64,000 bases of DNA from Purpureocillium takamizusanense (lineage: Eukaryota > Ascomycota > Sordariomycetes > Hypocreales > Ophiocordycipitaceae). The stretch is taken from positions 186,001 through 250,000 of the forward strand of contig NC_063080.1 of the NCBI RefSeq assembly GCF_022605165.1, in the 5' to 3' direction. Below are positions 10,801 through 22,000 of the stretch, piece by piece. Within the stretch, counting starts at the first letter, position 1, and every line of letters begins with the position of its first letter. A program made the translations under genes and the position numbers. The notes below the pieces were generated by a model. That model ran no database searches. It was not told where the DNA came from and saw only the letters and a program-made list of their open reading frames with translations.

Positions 10801-12329
10801 GGAATTCGACTATAAAGCTCGAGCGGGTAGTTTGACTTTGAATACCTCGAGCTTTTCTGGTGATGGGCATCATCCATGCTCGCAGGGGTTGTCTCAATAT
10901 CTGCCGGATAAAATTGTCCTGTCAACAGCCAAAATGGACTGCCTGAAATGGTGGCGCCGGGGTCCGAAAGTCTTTCATGCACGGCAACTTGGAATGATAA
11001 CCAGTCCAGCTCGTGGCCAGACACCATGTCGGGCATATGGTCGAGCAAATTGTCGTTCTTGCCGAGGCGCTGGATGCGCAAAAGGCCGCGGAGCAGGCTC
11101 ATAACGACCGTCACACCGAGCTGCGCAAGCGAAACCCACGCTTTCATGCCACGTAGTCCAATGAATTGCATGAAGTATCCCACCAAAGTCACGGCCACAG
11201 CCAAAAAGGTAAAAATTTCGAATCGCGGGTTCGGTTCTTTTCGGGACGATGTCCAGTATTGAAGTGGCCTTTCTTGGCGATCAAGGTAGGCAAATGCGTC
11301 GAAGCTCTGGTCACCCACAACAGTCGGGCCGGGCTGTAGCCAAATGAGACGGCCGGTCCTCTTGGAAGAGTCGTTGCGACGAAAATGGACCCTCTTGGTC
11401 GTTTGCCCGATCAAAGCCGCGCACGAGCACATGCCAGCTGCCAAAAGGCAGGTTCCGATGATGAACATGCTGGGCGCGTAGTTTTGCGATGCGGACGAGC
11501 CTTGTGATCGTATGTTCCAGTCGTACACCCAGGTACCTATGGCAGTAAAGGCAATGATGAATAATTGAAGTAGCATGCCGACTGCTGCTACTGAATAGAA
11601 CGCCCATTTGGGCTGCTTCTTGATCCCCACGTTGAGAGATAGATTCGGTCGCGGGGCTAGCCTATGACGGTCCATGGGATGACCACCTACTTGACACCAT
11701 GACCGTGTTTCCGAGTCTGCCTCTTCCTGGACAAATCGCTGGAACGGAAGTAGCTTAAAGCTTTCGACAGATGGTTTAGACGAAATGGCTCCTTCTAGAT
11801 GATTGAGCAATGATGATCTTGGTTCATGGGTCTTAGACGAGAGACTATTCGATCGCGAATTATCAGACGAAGAAGCGTTGTATTGATGAGTTCCGGATGG
11901 ATTTGCCGAGGCCGTCTTCGGGGGAAAATATATGAGTTCGAGAATATTTGCCCGGCCTATGACCCGGGTAATTCCGCCTTTAGTGAAGAGCTCGCATACA
12001 TCGCGACTAGTCGATGTGCATAGATCTGCTTCGACGGTGGTCTCGCCTTCCTGCGAGCGGCCTATAAAGGCGCGCAGCGTGGAATGTCCACAGAGCCGGG
12101 CAGCGGAGACTATAGCCGTAAGAATGCCGATAGGACCGAGGGCAAAGATGAAATAATCAAGGAAAGTTATGCTCTCGCTAAGGTATTGGCGTGTCATCGC
12201 ATCACCAAAGAGCGCAAGCAGCGGCCCGATATCCGTCGCCAGATTGTTGGAAAAGTCGGCTAGGTCATCGTCTGCCACCACAGCCGGGGCAGATGCCAGC
12301 ATCAGCCCGAGCAACAGCAGCCAAGCCAT
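7839..12329 (-). CDS. membrane-anchored ankyrin-repeat protein
   Basis: Single-exon protein of 1496 residues, function unknown. It starts with a signal-like hydrophobic segment (about residues 1-19) and a membrane segment near 55-77. A cluster of hydrophobic helices follows between about 240 and 420, including GMLLQLFIIAFTAIGTWVY and FEIFTFLAVAVTLVGYFMQF. The long middle region (about 430-1020) matches no fold I know. From about 1025 to 1490 there are about 14 consecutive ankyrin repeats, each near 33 residues with the G-x-TPL-x-AA-x-x-GH core. Ankyrin arrays bind proteins, and this membrane-plus-ankyrin design is common among lineage-expanded fungal proteins. A plausible role is a membrane-bound adaptor or sensor, but that is inference. 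No NACHT or other NTPase motif is visible, so I do not call it an NLR. Confidence 0.85.
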   Translation of the reverse strand: MAWLLLLGLMLASAPAVVADDDLADFSNNLATDIGPLLALFGDAMTRQYLSESITFLDYFIFALGPIGILTAIVSAARLCGHSTLRAFIGRSQEGETTVEADLCTSTSRDVCELFTKGGITRVIGRANILELIYFPPKTASANPSGTHQYNASSSDNSRSNSLSSKTHEPRSSLLNHLEGAISSKPSVESFKLLPFQRFVQEEADSETRSWCQVGGHPMDRHRLAPRPNLSLNVGIKKQPKWAFYSVAAVGMLLQLFIIAFTAIGTWVYDWNIRSQGSSASQNYAPSMFIIGTCLLAAGMCSCAALIGQTTKRVHFRRNDSSKRTGRLIWLQPGPTVVGDQSFDAFAYLDRQERPLQYWTSSRKEPNPRFEIFTFLAVAVTLVGYFMQFIGLRGMKAWVSLAQLGVTVVMSLLRGLLRIQRLGKNDNLLDHMPDMVSGHELDWLSFQVAVHERLSDPGATISGSPFWLLTGQFYPADIETTPASMDDAHHQKSSRYSKSNYPLELYSRIPNHECMSGQEKDLMAEEAGSCRADWAHLLQVRACLARITGLNERLSSGTQEWRETSVAIRKRAKSLCTALCAVLETLFRGQRHSQTLRLYMDFVAAPRSLRECNQTHQNGTVFVTVERLHGHWGVDSSQIEAILGTCVWSLATDERMLYRDDSGKTRSRFDGQWNGRIISGSLSDRDTDDGLDKIGEMQLWAGADMIPVVQTSLAHCPDATHSLMDLWMPLLKSDILSMKLACNHGDDDSEVRARTDSLGHMRFSGWVAVEKALRLERGVNTSHSRCGKQSKARVQYARSDLPLADLCTQELFAALVRSITELVTFADTGVVERAGVASLDNPTINAIIDPFVQHGLGSRSDALFSVLPGYWDKVRPKASVLLSGLVTTARSYRRQKHWDKAAVLLRWGCQRFSHNTGLESEPTESSYIKVLLETAELYRWSLAIQGDKERQDFGAAGIRSLHQTYSPSPDQPSWKLTFEALHPYLEVVDRMSGRAAGASDGNLVDAIRERDRTTALLRLTFTQADGFEDAETEAALPLAARNKWPEVMDTILECSPIIDGRDDSGRTAASHCAELGWIEYLEKLVEVKAFVDQADNELRSPLHWAAFAGQQEVVQYLLRSGHVDLMREDVLGQTPLSHAAKAGHVSVMALLLRRGANTESRDKDGRTALSLAASGGHRDAVAFLVDRKAEISSQDDAGRQPIHWACQNGNVDTIVFLIDHGADKEAKDKSKLAPLAWAASSGQVAALEYLLGLGIDIDLKYDFDRTAISLAAGNGHFDAVEYLLSKGANIKTGDSQGGVPLSWAARTGHARVVELLIKHGSAINSTEWGGMGSPLSQATAAGHEAVVDALLGGGVKVDEILRESDTALTVAARTGQLAIVRKLVERGHANINHKNEQGWTPLVEAISSGHGVVVDWLIERGAKRNTLDWLGRLPMFFAAATGRTAILRRLLELGFSVEWITHKHETALSVATERGHTEAVELLTSWANRPQPDPSE

Positions 12330-14133
12330 ATCTTGATGTGCAGGAAATGACCATCAACAAGATATAGCTGATTCGTCGCCAAATCGAGAAGATGTCAACG
12401 ACATGGCGAGATCTAGGCAACGGTGAAGGTATCGAGCGAGTGAGGTCACGGCGGAGACGGCAGAAACCCAGGAAACGAGAGAGACAGTGGAGGCGTGGAG
12501 GACGGCGGGCATGCGAGTAACATCGAAATGACTTAGGCAAGGCTGATATCAAAGACTCGAAAGAACTGTCGGCAAGGACATTTCGAAAGGACTAGGACCG
12601 CCCCAGGGATATCGCGGGGTTCTCAACGAGGACGAGGTCGAACGGGCCGGAGAGCGTTGAGTGGTTACGGAAAGACTCGGTAATCGCCAACGTGCCTGGG
12701 TCCGCCAGACAGATGTCGCCTCGACGCGGACATGCCGGAAACGTGCGATGAAGCCCAACTCTGACGAGGATTGCGAGACGGAGGATGACGGGGCGTTCAG
12801 TCCTGCTGATACATATGAGCCCTCTTAACATCCAAAGGCGTTCGTAGCGGGGCGGGAGCAGCCGGCGGCTACTACTAGCATCATCCAAGCGCCGAAGGGG
12901 AGGGGGGATGAGAAGGATTCGAGTCCGTGAGAGCCAACTGCAGATAGAGGAACCGGGGGGCGCCAACAGTGCCAGGATGCCAGGCCTCCGATCCAGGCGC
13001 CAACGACAGCCATTGGACATGGGCCCTGGCCCTCGACGCATGTTCGGGGGGTTACAGCGGCTGGACTCTGCAGTGACCCCCTGCGCCAGGTCGTCACGAA
13101 GTGGGACAGTGGACTTGGAGTGGCCGAGATGTTCGAGGACAAGGTGTTGTTGGTCGGCAGTTGACGCCTCGTTGGTGAAGCCCTTTCTTGGGGGGTTTCA
13201 TTCTTGCAGCGAGGTGGGCGCCCGCCCGTGCAGTAAAAACAGGAAGGCGCCAGCTCACCGTCGCTCTTTCCCCGCCGACCGTTGACATCGAAGGCTCGGA
13301 CGCTCGGTCGGAGCACTCGACCCGCCTAACAATCCGCCTTGCCTTGGTGTTGTGCTTCCGTCCTCGCACTTTGATGGTGCTGACTGCAGCGACTGCGCCG
13401 CTTCTTGCCTCCAGGCATCCAAGATGAGGTCCCACGAGAGACTGCGACACGGGTGGCTGTGCAGTTTGCCTTGGTCATCGAGGCGGCCGCTTCTAGGAGA
13501 CTCTCCGCTGCGCGACCCCCAGGTCTGGCTGCGAGTTAGTTATTTCCACACACACATCATTCTGGAATCTGCCATGCCTCCGAGGCTCTCCCCTTCCCGG
13601 TTTGCCTGTCGCTGCCTGGCGTCCTTCTTTTTCTCCTTGTGTTCTCCGGGTCGAGATTTTTCTGCATTACTCATATCGAGTTTCTTGGCTGATGCGAATA
13701 CGTGTAGCGTCTTCCAATGGTCCACTTCTCCCTCACCTAAAAGACATTGCCTCCCCTGGCGAGGGCTCTGGCATATGCGTGAACATAGAATCTGAAAAGT
13801 ATGTGAAGATTCAGCGAAGTATTTATAAGTCAGTTCAGCATAGCCGTCCGTTCAGATCTAGGCCTCATTGTAAGCAATATTCCCAGATGGCGCCAAGGCC
13901 TCGCCTCCTAACAGTCTAGGAAAGGAAAGATGGCCCACGACAGTGCATCAAGAGTCTTATTTTTTTCTCCCTTCACTGTACTCTATGGTGACATCGGTCG
14001 CTACAAAAGCAAAGTCAAAGGCCAGGGGGAGAAGAAGACTTAAGCTTCTTCAAACTCCCCTGTATGGAGGCAAATCATGTACATATATAGCAAGCCCTGT
14101 ACTCGCCGATGGTCTCCGGCGGCATCTCTCACA
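12330..14133. other. intergenic, upstream of the ankyrin gene
   Basis: Contains the promoter side of the ankyrin gene and the 3' flank of the Fat1-type gene. Reading frames up to about 160 codons occur on both strands but are overlapping, rich in Arg/Pro/Ser and resemble no protein. I see no RNA gene or mobile element. Confidence 0.4.
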
Positions 14134-16201
14134 TCATAGCTTAATCTCGCCAGCCTCGAGCGCCTTCCACTCGGCGTCCCCGAATGGCACGTACGCGTCG
14201 CCCTTGAGCCAGTACATGTCACTCGAAGAGTCACCGTTGCCAGGACGGACGCCCTGCTGCCGCAGCGTGTGCTTCTGCTGCTTGTTGGTGCCCGTCGTCT
14301 GGGCGCCGCCGCCAATCTCCGGGACGATGCGCAGAAAGAGCGGGACGGCATAGCGCGGCAAGACGGAGCGCACGTGGCCGGCGAGGCTGCGCAGGGCGTC
14401 GGGCCGCGGGGGGTCGTGGTCAAAGTTGATGGCGACGCAGCCAGCGCGGCCGTCATGGTGCGGCAATTGCACGCCGTAGACGTTGGCCTCGCGCACCGAC
14501 GGGTGTATCCCGACGGCGTGGCTGACCTCGACCGTCGACACGTTCTCTGACTTCCACCGGAATGTGTCACCGATGCGATCGTTGAAGAAGATGCGGCCGT
14601 CCGAGTCCCAGCGCGTCACGTCGCCCGTGCGGAACCAGGCGTCGCCCTTGACGAAGACGTCGCGCATGATCTTGTCTTGCGTCGCCTTCTTGTTGCCGTA
14701 GTAGCCCTGGAAGCGCCTCTCGAGGTCATCGGCCGGCAGATTAAACAGCATCTCTCCCGGCTCCCCGGGGACCACGCGTTTGCACCACCCATTCGTCGGG
14801 TCGCGCAGCGGTGCGTCCGTCTGCCAGTCGACTTCGACGATGGCGACCCGCCTCTTCTGAAGCGCGTTGTACAGCCACCCGTTGCGTCCAATGGCGCCCG
14901 CCGTCAGGTCATTGCGACTGACGTTCCACGTCGCAAACGGGCCTTCGGTTGCGGCGTAAAATTCGACAATCGTGTCCACGCCAAAGCGCTCCTTGAACTC
15001 GTTCCACACATCAGGCCGCAGGCCGTTGCCAAACGCAAGAGTCACGTTGTGCTTGCGGTCGAGGTTCTCGCCCGTGGCCGGGTCGCGCTGCGGTGGCGTC
15101 GCCAGGAGGTAGCGCAGCGTCTCGCCGACGTATTGAATCGACGTGGCACCCGTCGCGCGCACCTCGTCCCAAAAGACCTTGGTCGAGAACCTGCGGCCCA
15201 GTGCTTGCGTGCTGCCGGCCGAGACGGTAGAGCAAAAGGACAGGACGGCTGCTGACGAGTGGTAGAGGGGCATGGACGTGTACATGATCTCGCGGGAGCC
15301 GCGACAGACCAGGCCCTCCGCCATGGTACCGCCGACGATGCACTTGGCCCACGAGACGACGGCAGGCTTGGGCATGCCCGTCGTACCAGATGTGTAGATG
15401 AGAAGGGCCATACCGGCGAGCGTCTCCTCGTGTCGGTCGGCATCCGGGGCTCGCACGGGTGGCGCGGCCTGGGCCTGAGCCTCAAGGTCGGGGGTGAAAA
15501 CGACGAAACGAGTGTCGGGAAGCGCGGCCTTGACCTCCTCGGTGACTTGCTCGGTGACACTGGGGTCGACGAGACATAGGCGGGTGGTGGCTGCCTTGAG
15601 ACAATGCTTCAAGGGCTCGCCGGTGAGGTTGTAGTTGATGAATGCGGGCTTGGCGCCAATGCTCCAGAGCGCCCACCATACGAGGATGAAGGTGTCGGAG
15701 TTCTCAAAGTCGAGGGCGACAATGTCGCCAGGCTTGACGCCGAACTTGTGCTTGATGAAAGTGCCGTAGCGGAGGACGCGGTCGTAGACGTCTGCGTAGG
15801 TGAGGTGGCGGCCCTCGAAGATGACGAGGTCCCTCGTGGCTGTTGATGGGTTCTTGGCGTGGTCCTCGAGGATGTAAAACATGTTGAGGCGGTCTTGGCG
15901 CTCCCGCATGATGATTCGTGCAGCGACCTTGAAGGTGCCCGTGAACAGCTTTACATCGTACCAGAAGCCGGTGCGAGCGTTGAGATATGCTAAGCCGGCC
16001 GCCGCGGCGGGGGCCGCAATCAAGGGAACTAGAAGTGTCAGCTAGCCGTACCATTCAAAGCTGAAATACACACCAAGCAAAAGAGAATGTTCTGGAGAAA
16101 TGTAGTTTGCGTGAAAGTGAGGTCATCGTGGGCCCACGCTGGGCCCCGGACTCTCATCAGCTTGGAGGAAGGAGGGAATGGATGGAACACTCACATGGCA
16201 T
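14134..16201 (-). CDS. very-long-chain acyl-CoA synthetase / fatty acid transporter (Fat1/FATP family)
   Basis: ATP-dependent activation of long and very-long-chain fatty acids to CoA esters, coupled to their uptake. Exon 1 codes only seven bases (ATG CCA T, 16201-16195). The intron is 16194-16029 (GTGAGT donor, GCTGACACTTCTAG branch and acceptor) and exon 2 is 16028-14134, giving 633 residues that begin MPFPLIAAP. Without this splice the frame lacks an ATG, which is why I place the start there. The AMP-binding loop YTSGTTGMPKPAVVSW and the later FATP/VLACS motif (NDRIGDTFRWKSENVSTVEV) are intact. An N-terminal hydrophobic stretch fits membrane association. The C-terminus -IKL is only a weak PTS1-like tail, so peroxisome, lipid droplet or ER all remain possible. 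Length agrees with yeast Fat1 (669). The family is secure; the tiny first exon is likely. Confidence 0.9.
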
Positions 16202-18257
16202 GATGAAGACAGCCTTTGCCACAAATACGGCGCCTGCGTCGAGGTGGTGCAACACGAAATAAAAGGCAACGGTGTTGGGCAACGTCTGGGAGCAGCGGCG
16301 TGGTCGTGTTGCTGGACTTGTTGCGCGAGTGGGTGGGTGGGTGGATGGATGATGGACTGGTGGATAGGTAAGGCGGATGGAGGGTCGCCTCCTACAGTCG
16401 ACTGCAGAATATCGAGAAGAACAGGGAAGGGACAATATAGACAGACGAAGAGACCAGAAAGCAGCTGCCGAGGAAGTGGGAAGGCGTGTCAAGCGGGCAA
16501 CGAGGGGAAACTAGACGACAAGCCAACAAAGGGAGGGCTCGCTCGGAGCCGTGGTACAACGATGTGCCCTCCGGAAATGTGGTGCCAACCCCGAGCCCGA
16601 GAGTTGGGGTTGCTGCTGTTGGGAGGGACGAAACCCTGTCCTGGGCGGTGCGTACTGTATCTGCAGCGGCAACCGCTCACGGGCGGCGGCCAGGGGGCGA
16701 GTGTCGTGACGTGACGGACGGGCCGTCGAGTCTGTGCTCCAGCGGCAACAAGGATGGCAGAGGCGGCACGACGATGCTGTGCTTTCGCGAGTGTCCGGGC
16801 ACGGGCCGAGCAGCGTGATGGCAACACAACAAGGTCCGGGCGCGTCAGTCAAGGGTCCGCTCCAAGATGGTCTCTCTGCTTGATGGCTAAGTCGACAACA
16901 TTCAAGGACTTGAGATCAAGGAGCACGAGGGGACGAGGTCGCGGAGGACGCAGCGGCGGCGAGCGGCATACGCTACGCAAGAGGTGCGCCATGTCGACTA
17001 CGCGCATCGTTCGGCCGGCGGCAGCTGGGCAGGGAGCTTGAACAAGGATGGGGATAGCTGGACAACTGGCGCTGCTAGATTGTCCTTGGCCGCGAGCGCG
17101 AAATGGGTGGCGTGGCGGGTAAAGGCAGACGGGCGGATGATCCCAAGATGCCTCGGCTCGGCTTCAGCTTCCAGGCTAGTTGCGACTTGCGAGTGAGCTG
17201 CCTTCCCCCGGTCCCGTCCTGGGGGTTATTAGGCGGCGCCAGGGGGGGAAAATGCGGGGTAGTTCCACGCGAATCGAGCATTGCTGTGAGCGAGCGAGAT
17301 GCGAGAATAGACAAGCCCGTGGCTTCGACGAGCGCATGGCAGTGGGCGCACGAGGTACGAGTGAACGGGACTCGCCATGGCGGAGAGTTGCCGTCGCCGT
17401 CACCGTCGTTTCGTGGCTGCTCGATGATATCCGTGTGCTTTGGACGCTCGCCCCGACAGGCATTTGTTGGTCCCGTTGGCGCCGCGATCGCCGACGCATG
17501 CTGCAGAGATGCTGCATCATCTCATTTTTCTTTTCCGGGGAGAAAGACTGACTGTTGGGGACACAGACTCGAGGCGTGACGTGACGTGACAAACATTATG
17601 TGCTTGAAGCCTGTGTGACCTATTGGCCGATTTAATACACAGATAATGCCCCCTTCGTTCCTTCCTTGACTCCTTCCTTCCAGTCAACGCGAACCAGAAG
17701 CTGGAGACGGCAAGACCAAGCGACCACACGGTGCTTCCGGCTGGCACAGCGAATCGGCGCTTCCGTGCGCCGGTCCGTCGGCGCCTCGGGCCATTTGCCG
17801 CTCCGGGCGTCAAGCACGGGCGCTGAAGTTCGCTGTCTCCAGGTCCACTGATCCGCTGAATCAGCGCCGCCCTGAATAGGCCAATGGACCCAGTGTCTCG
17901 CAGCCCAGGACCAATCCAATTGAGGCCGCTCACCGGCCCTCTGGCCCTACCCGTTCACCTCCCCCTGAACTGTGGCGGCGCTCACCGAGCACCACACCGA
18001 TCGTACACGTGACTTCGCGATGCCGCTCCAAGCTCCAAGCTCCAGCTGGCCTGTGTCTAGGTCTGGAGGCCACGCTGCTCGATCCACCCAAGAGAGCCAA
18101 ACCCTCGCTCTTGAGCCGATGCGCCCCGCCCGTGACTCGACAAGGGGCTTTCACACCCGTGTGCCTCTCGCTGACGACTGACAACCCTCGGCGCGTCGCA
18201 TTGCCCTCAAGGCATCGTCCCGTCTCCTCTCCGAGGCCCCTCCCGGCCGAGGCCACG
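16202..18257. promoter_or_regulatory. bidirectional intergenic region between Fat1-type and PIG-S genes
   Basis: About 2 kb separates two divergent start codons and must carry both promoters. Several overlapping GC-rich frames occur, none protein-like. The 250 nt just before ATG 18258 are C-rich, as expected for a leader. No TATA box stands out on either side. Confidence 0.4.
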
Positions 18258-19915
18258 ATGGCTTCAGACTCGCCCGCCGGCGCGGCCGCGTCTGCTGCTC
18301 CGCCCAAGCAGCCGCCTCCCGAAAAACCCTCTGAGACGCGCCGCCGGTCCTACATTGTACTCTCGTTCTGGCTCATCGTGCTCGTCCTCGGCCTGCCTAT
18401 TTGGTGGAAGACGACCACCATCTACCGCGCGGATCTCCCCCTCGACCGCATGCTGCAGTGGGCTGATGGAAAGGTACACATCTCGATGCTCATGTACGAT
18501 GTCTAGGCTGACCCGCCCAGGCCTGCCGCCCAGTCTTCCCTCTCCGCATATCCGTTCGCGCCGATGCGCTCCCGGAAAAGGATGCCCAGCACCTGGTCCA
18601 GTTGACGCAGCATGCTATCGACGACCTCAACGACTTCCCCGGCCACCACCTGCGGCTTCAGCTCGACCCGAGACGCGATGGCGACGCTGACAAGGCTCCC
18701 ATCAAGGGCGCCAGCGTAGACGAACCTGCCCTGACAATCCACCTTGCCCCGGGCGAGGCTACGTCGGCCACTCTCAACCCCCAAGCGCCCGTCCTCGATA
18801 TGACGTACGTGCCGAAGGAGGTGCCCTCGGTCAACGCAGCCTCGTCTACCTTGGCCTCTTACATTGCCGACCAGTTGCAAAAGACGTTTGATGAGGAAAA
18901 GTCCATCATATCGTACCTCCTTTCCGCCTCAGCCATGTCCTCGGGGGGCCGCCGCCATGCCCTCAGCCCAGAGGATGCCGACGCGCTGGCCAAGCGCACA
19001 ACCAAGTCCCTCCGCTACGCTCCGACTTACCACCTCACCTTCTCTCTTTTCACTGATGGCGCCGTACCGAACTCGTGGGACGTGGATCGCGCGCTCGACG
19101 ACTACTTGCGGCCCATGCTCGATGTGCTGCGGCCCATCCACAACTTCACCATCGACACCCAGGTTCAGCTGTACGCCACGCCCGGCGTTCAGTCGCAGGT
19201 CCTCGGCAAGGAGCATCTCGCCTCCTTCATCAATGCCGCCGAATGGCCGCTGTCACCGTCGATTGGGGACGCGCCGACCGTCAACTTTGTCGTGTTTGTC
19301 GGCAATCAAACCATTGGCATCGACTCGGGCGCCGAGACATCACAGTCGTGGATGATTCCCCAATGGGGCACCGTCTATCTATTATCTTTGCCGCCTACGG
19401 CCACTCACGTCTCGGCCGAGACTTTGAGGCAGCCCATGCTGACCTTTGGCGGCCACCTGCTGTCTCTGCTGGGGACGCCGCGGTCAGGGTCCCTGCCGCT
19501 GAGACTGTCGACGCTTGCGCGCATCCGCTCCACGGATCTGCTACTGCGGGCCGCCTCGTCGCTGGGCTCCCTGGCCCGCCTTGCGCGCGCCCTGCCGTCC
19601 ATTGCCATCCCGCGCAGCGTCGCGGATGGCGTTTCCAAGAGCATGCACCACCTGGAGCGCGCCTGCTCCAGTCTGGGCGGGCCGGAGGGCCTACTGCACG
19701 CGCGCATCGCCGAGGAAGAGGCGGAGCGCGCCTTCTTCGAGAAGAGCATGGTCGGGCAGCTGTATTTCCCCGACGAGCACAAGATTGCCGTCTACCTGCC
19801 GCTGCTGGGGCCCGTGGGAGTCCCGCTGGTGCTGGGGCTGGTCAATGAGCTCAAGAACTGGGTCCGGAGACGAAAGCAAAAAGCGGCCGAGGCGCGGGAT
19901 AAGAAGGCACAGTGA
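18258..19915 (+). CDS. GPI transamidase subunit PIG-S (Gpi17)
   Basis: Subunit of the ER GPI-transamidase complex that replaces the C-terminal signal of precursor proteins with a preassembled GPI anchor. Exons are 18258-18473 and 18521-19915. The 47-nt intron runs from GTACAC to a GGCTGAC branch site and a CCCAG acceptor, and the frame is kept. The product is 536 residues, close to yeast Gpi17 (534). It shows the family topology: a short cytosolic N-terminus, a membrane segment at about 32-51 (YIVLSFWLIVLVLGLPIWW), a large lumenal domain with the conserved TYHLTFSLF and GIDSGAETSQSW-like stretches, and a second membrane segment near 495-515 followed by a basic tail (RRRKQKAAEARDKK). The gene is essential in yeast, so an intact copy is expected. 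Confidence 0.93.
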
Positions 19916-20403
19916 GGATTTGGCGCGTTGGCGTTGATGTAATGAATAGACCCGGTACTGCATGCATGATGATGATTCCGTAGGCAACGGCTGCACGGGT
20001 GGCGTTTGATTCATCGGCGCTTATGAGACAACTCGGCATTTGCCTGCTCGGGCGGTGCACGTGGTGGTGACGTGAGAGTGTTGGTGCGTCTGCGTGGATG
20101 GATTCAGGTACCGCGGTGACGTAGCCCAACTCTATTAAGTACACCAGCCAGGCACGCTCGCATGCCAGTGGAATTCAACGCTCCCATTGCATCTTGCCCC
20201 CCGTCGCGTTTGACGCCACAACACCATCGCGACGCCGCACGCCAACATCGCAATATCCCATGCGACGATGAATCGCCCTCCGTGCTGAAGAGCGGTCCCC
20301 ACAATCTGCGGGAGCCTCCCGCCAGCCAGCGCCCTCGCGCCCGCGTCCACGACCAAACTCGCGACCGCCTCGAGGGCAGGCGACGACGCACTTTGCTCCC
20401 GCC
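19916..20403. other. intergenic between PIG-S and hydrolase genes
   Basis: About 490 nt with the PIG-S 3' flank and the hydrolase promoter. The 240 nt before ATG 20404 are C-rich and carry no other feature I can support. Confidence 0.4.
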
Positions 20404-22000
20404 ATGCCGCCCGAGCCGGCCCTCAGTCTCACCATCCCGAGCCTGCACGACGGCACGCCGCTCGACTGCCGCGTCTACCACCCGGCGTCGCTCGCCGCGG
20501 GGAACCCACGCGCCGCGCCCTGGAAGCGGCACGCCGCCCTACTCGCGCATCCCTACGCGCCTCTGGGCGGCAGCTACGACGACGGCATGGTAGAGACGCT
20601 GGCGGGGAGGCTGCTGCGGGAGGGGTACCTCGTGACGACGTTTAACTTTCGGTGCGTTCAGACTTTTCAAAACCAATCATCGAAAATGCGCAGTCAGCTG
20701 GCCTGCTCGAAGAGCAAAGCTGACGAGGCGCAGAGGTGCTGGGAATTCGGCGGGCAGGACGTCGTGGACGGCCAAGCCCGAGCGTGACGACTACGCCAGC
20801 GTCGTGGGCTTCCTGGTACACTACGTTCACTATCTCGATCCGTTCCGGTCCAGCCACCACGCGGGGATCACCAGCAGAGAAGGGGATGATGACGACAAGC
20901 CGCGCATCACGGTCGTGGGCGAAGCGGATGAGGTCCGCCAACACGGGCATGGCGGGACAAGCAGCGCGCGCGCACCTCCTGTGCTGCTCATGGGAGGATA
21001 TTCGTACGGCGCCATGATCACCACACAGCTGCTGCCCTTGTCCGCCCTGATGGCACCCTTTAAACGCCCGCACGCCGAGTCGCCCGCCGCGCACATTCGT
21101 CTCCGGGCAGAGCATCTCGCCGGGCAGCAGAACGACATCCTAGGCGGTGTGCGCGCGGCGGCGCGCGCGGCGGCGCTAGCCCGACTGCGCCATCAGCAGC
21201 AGCAGCAGCTCAGTCCGACAAGTCCTTCCAGGCGTCGCGGAGGGGTGCGCATCGGCGGGGACGAAGGCCCTGGGAGCCCGCGACGGAGCCACGACAGCAG
21301 CGGCGGCGGGCGGAGGAGCTTCTCACTCGACGATGCGGAGGAGAGGCTCAAGCGTGGAGTGGGTGAGCTACTGGCCAAGACAAGGAGACATGGGCACAAG
21401 GGAGCACGACCGGGGAGCGCGGGGGAGACGCCGCGGGACAAGCACACAAACCTGAAAGCGGAAGCTGCAGATCCAGAACCGCAGGCAGAGGCAACGCTGC
21501 CACTGGTGGAAGGCCTGGTGGTCCCTCGAGCGTCGTACGTGCTCGTCTCGCCGCTCCAGGGACTGGTGACGCACCTCGCGACAATGAACCTGCTACCCTC
21601 GTCGCTGACGACACGACACCACCACGGCCATTGGGGGCACGGTCGAGGTGCTGCGGGCGAGGGAAACGACGATGGCCCCGCCGCCGCCGCCCCCGGACAA
21701 GGGCGGGACTTGGCGGAGGGTAAGCTCATGGCCTGCCCAACACTGGCTGTATACGGGGACAAGGACGTGTTCGTCCCCGTGAGCAGGCTGCGGTCGTGGG
21801 TCGCGCGCTTGACGGGTGGTGATGGGCGGAAAGGCGACGAGGGAGGCGGGAGCGCCTCTTCGTTGTTCAGGGCGCACGAGGTGCGCGACGCGGGACATTT
21901 CTGGGCGGAGGAGGGGGCGCTGCCGGAGATGGAGGAGGTGGTTGGGGAGTTTGCGGGGAGGCTGCTGAGGGGGCTTGCGGAGGGTGAGGAGGGCGCATGA
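20404..22000 (+). CDS. alpha/beta hydrolase (COG2945-like) with a long polar insertion
   Basis: Predicted serine hydrolase of unknown substrate, 504 residues. Exons are 20404-20651 and 20734-22000; the 82-nt intron (GTGCGT donor, GCGCAG acceptor) restores the family motif FNFRGAGNSAG across the junction, which confirms the splice. The catalytic triad is visible: Ser173 in the nucleophile elbow GGYSYGA, an acid in YGDKD (Asp425 or Asp427) and His471 in DAGHFW. Between the elbow and the next core strand (YVLVSPLQGLV) lies an insertion of more than 100 residues with poly-Gln, Ser/Arg-rich and Gly-rich runs, absent from bacterial relatives that are about 200-250 residues long. It may be a disordered regulatory loop. 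Fold and triad are secure; function is unknown. Confidence 0.85.

Noticed and set aside
17103..17579. 158-codon frame between the Fat1-type and PIG-S genes
   Set aside because: It overlaps open frames on both strands in GC-rich promoter DNA and resembles no protein.
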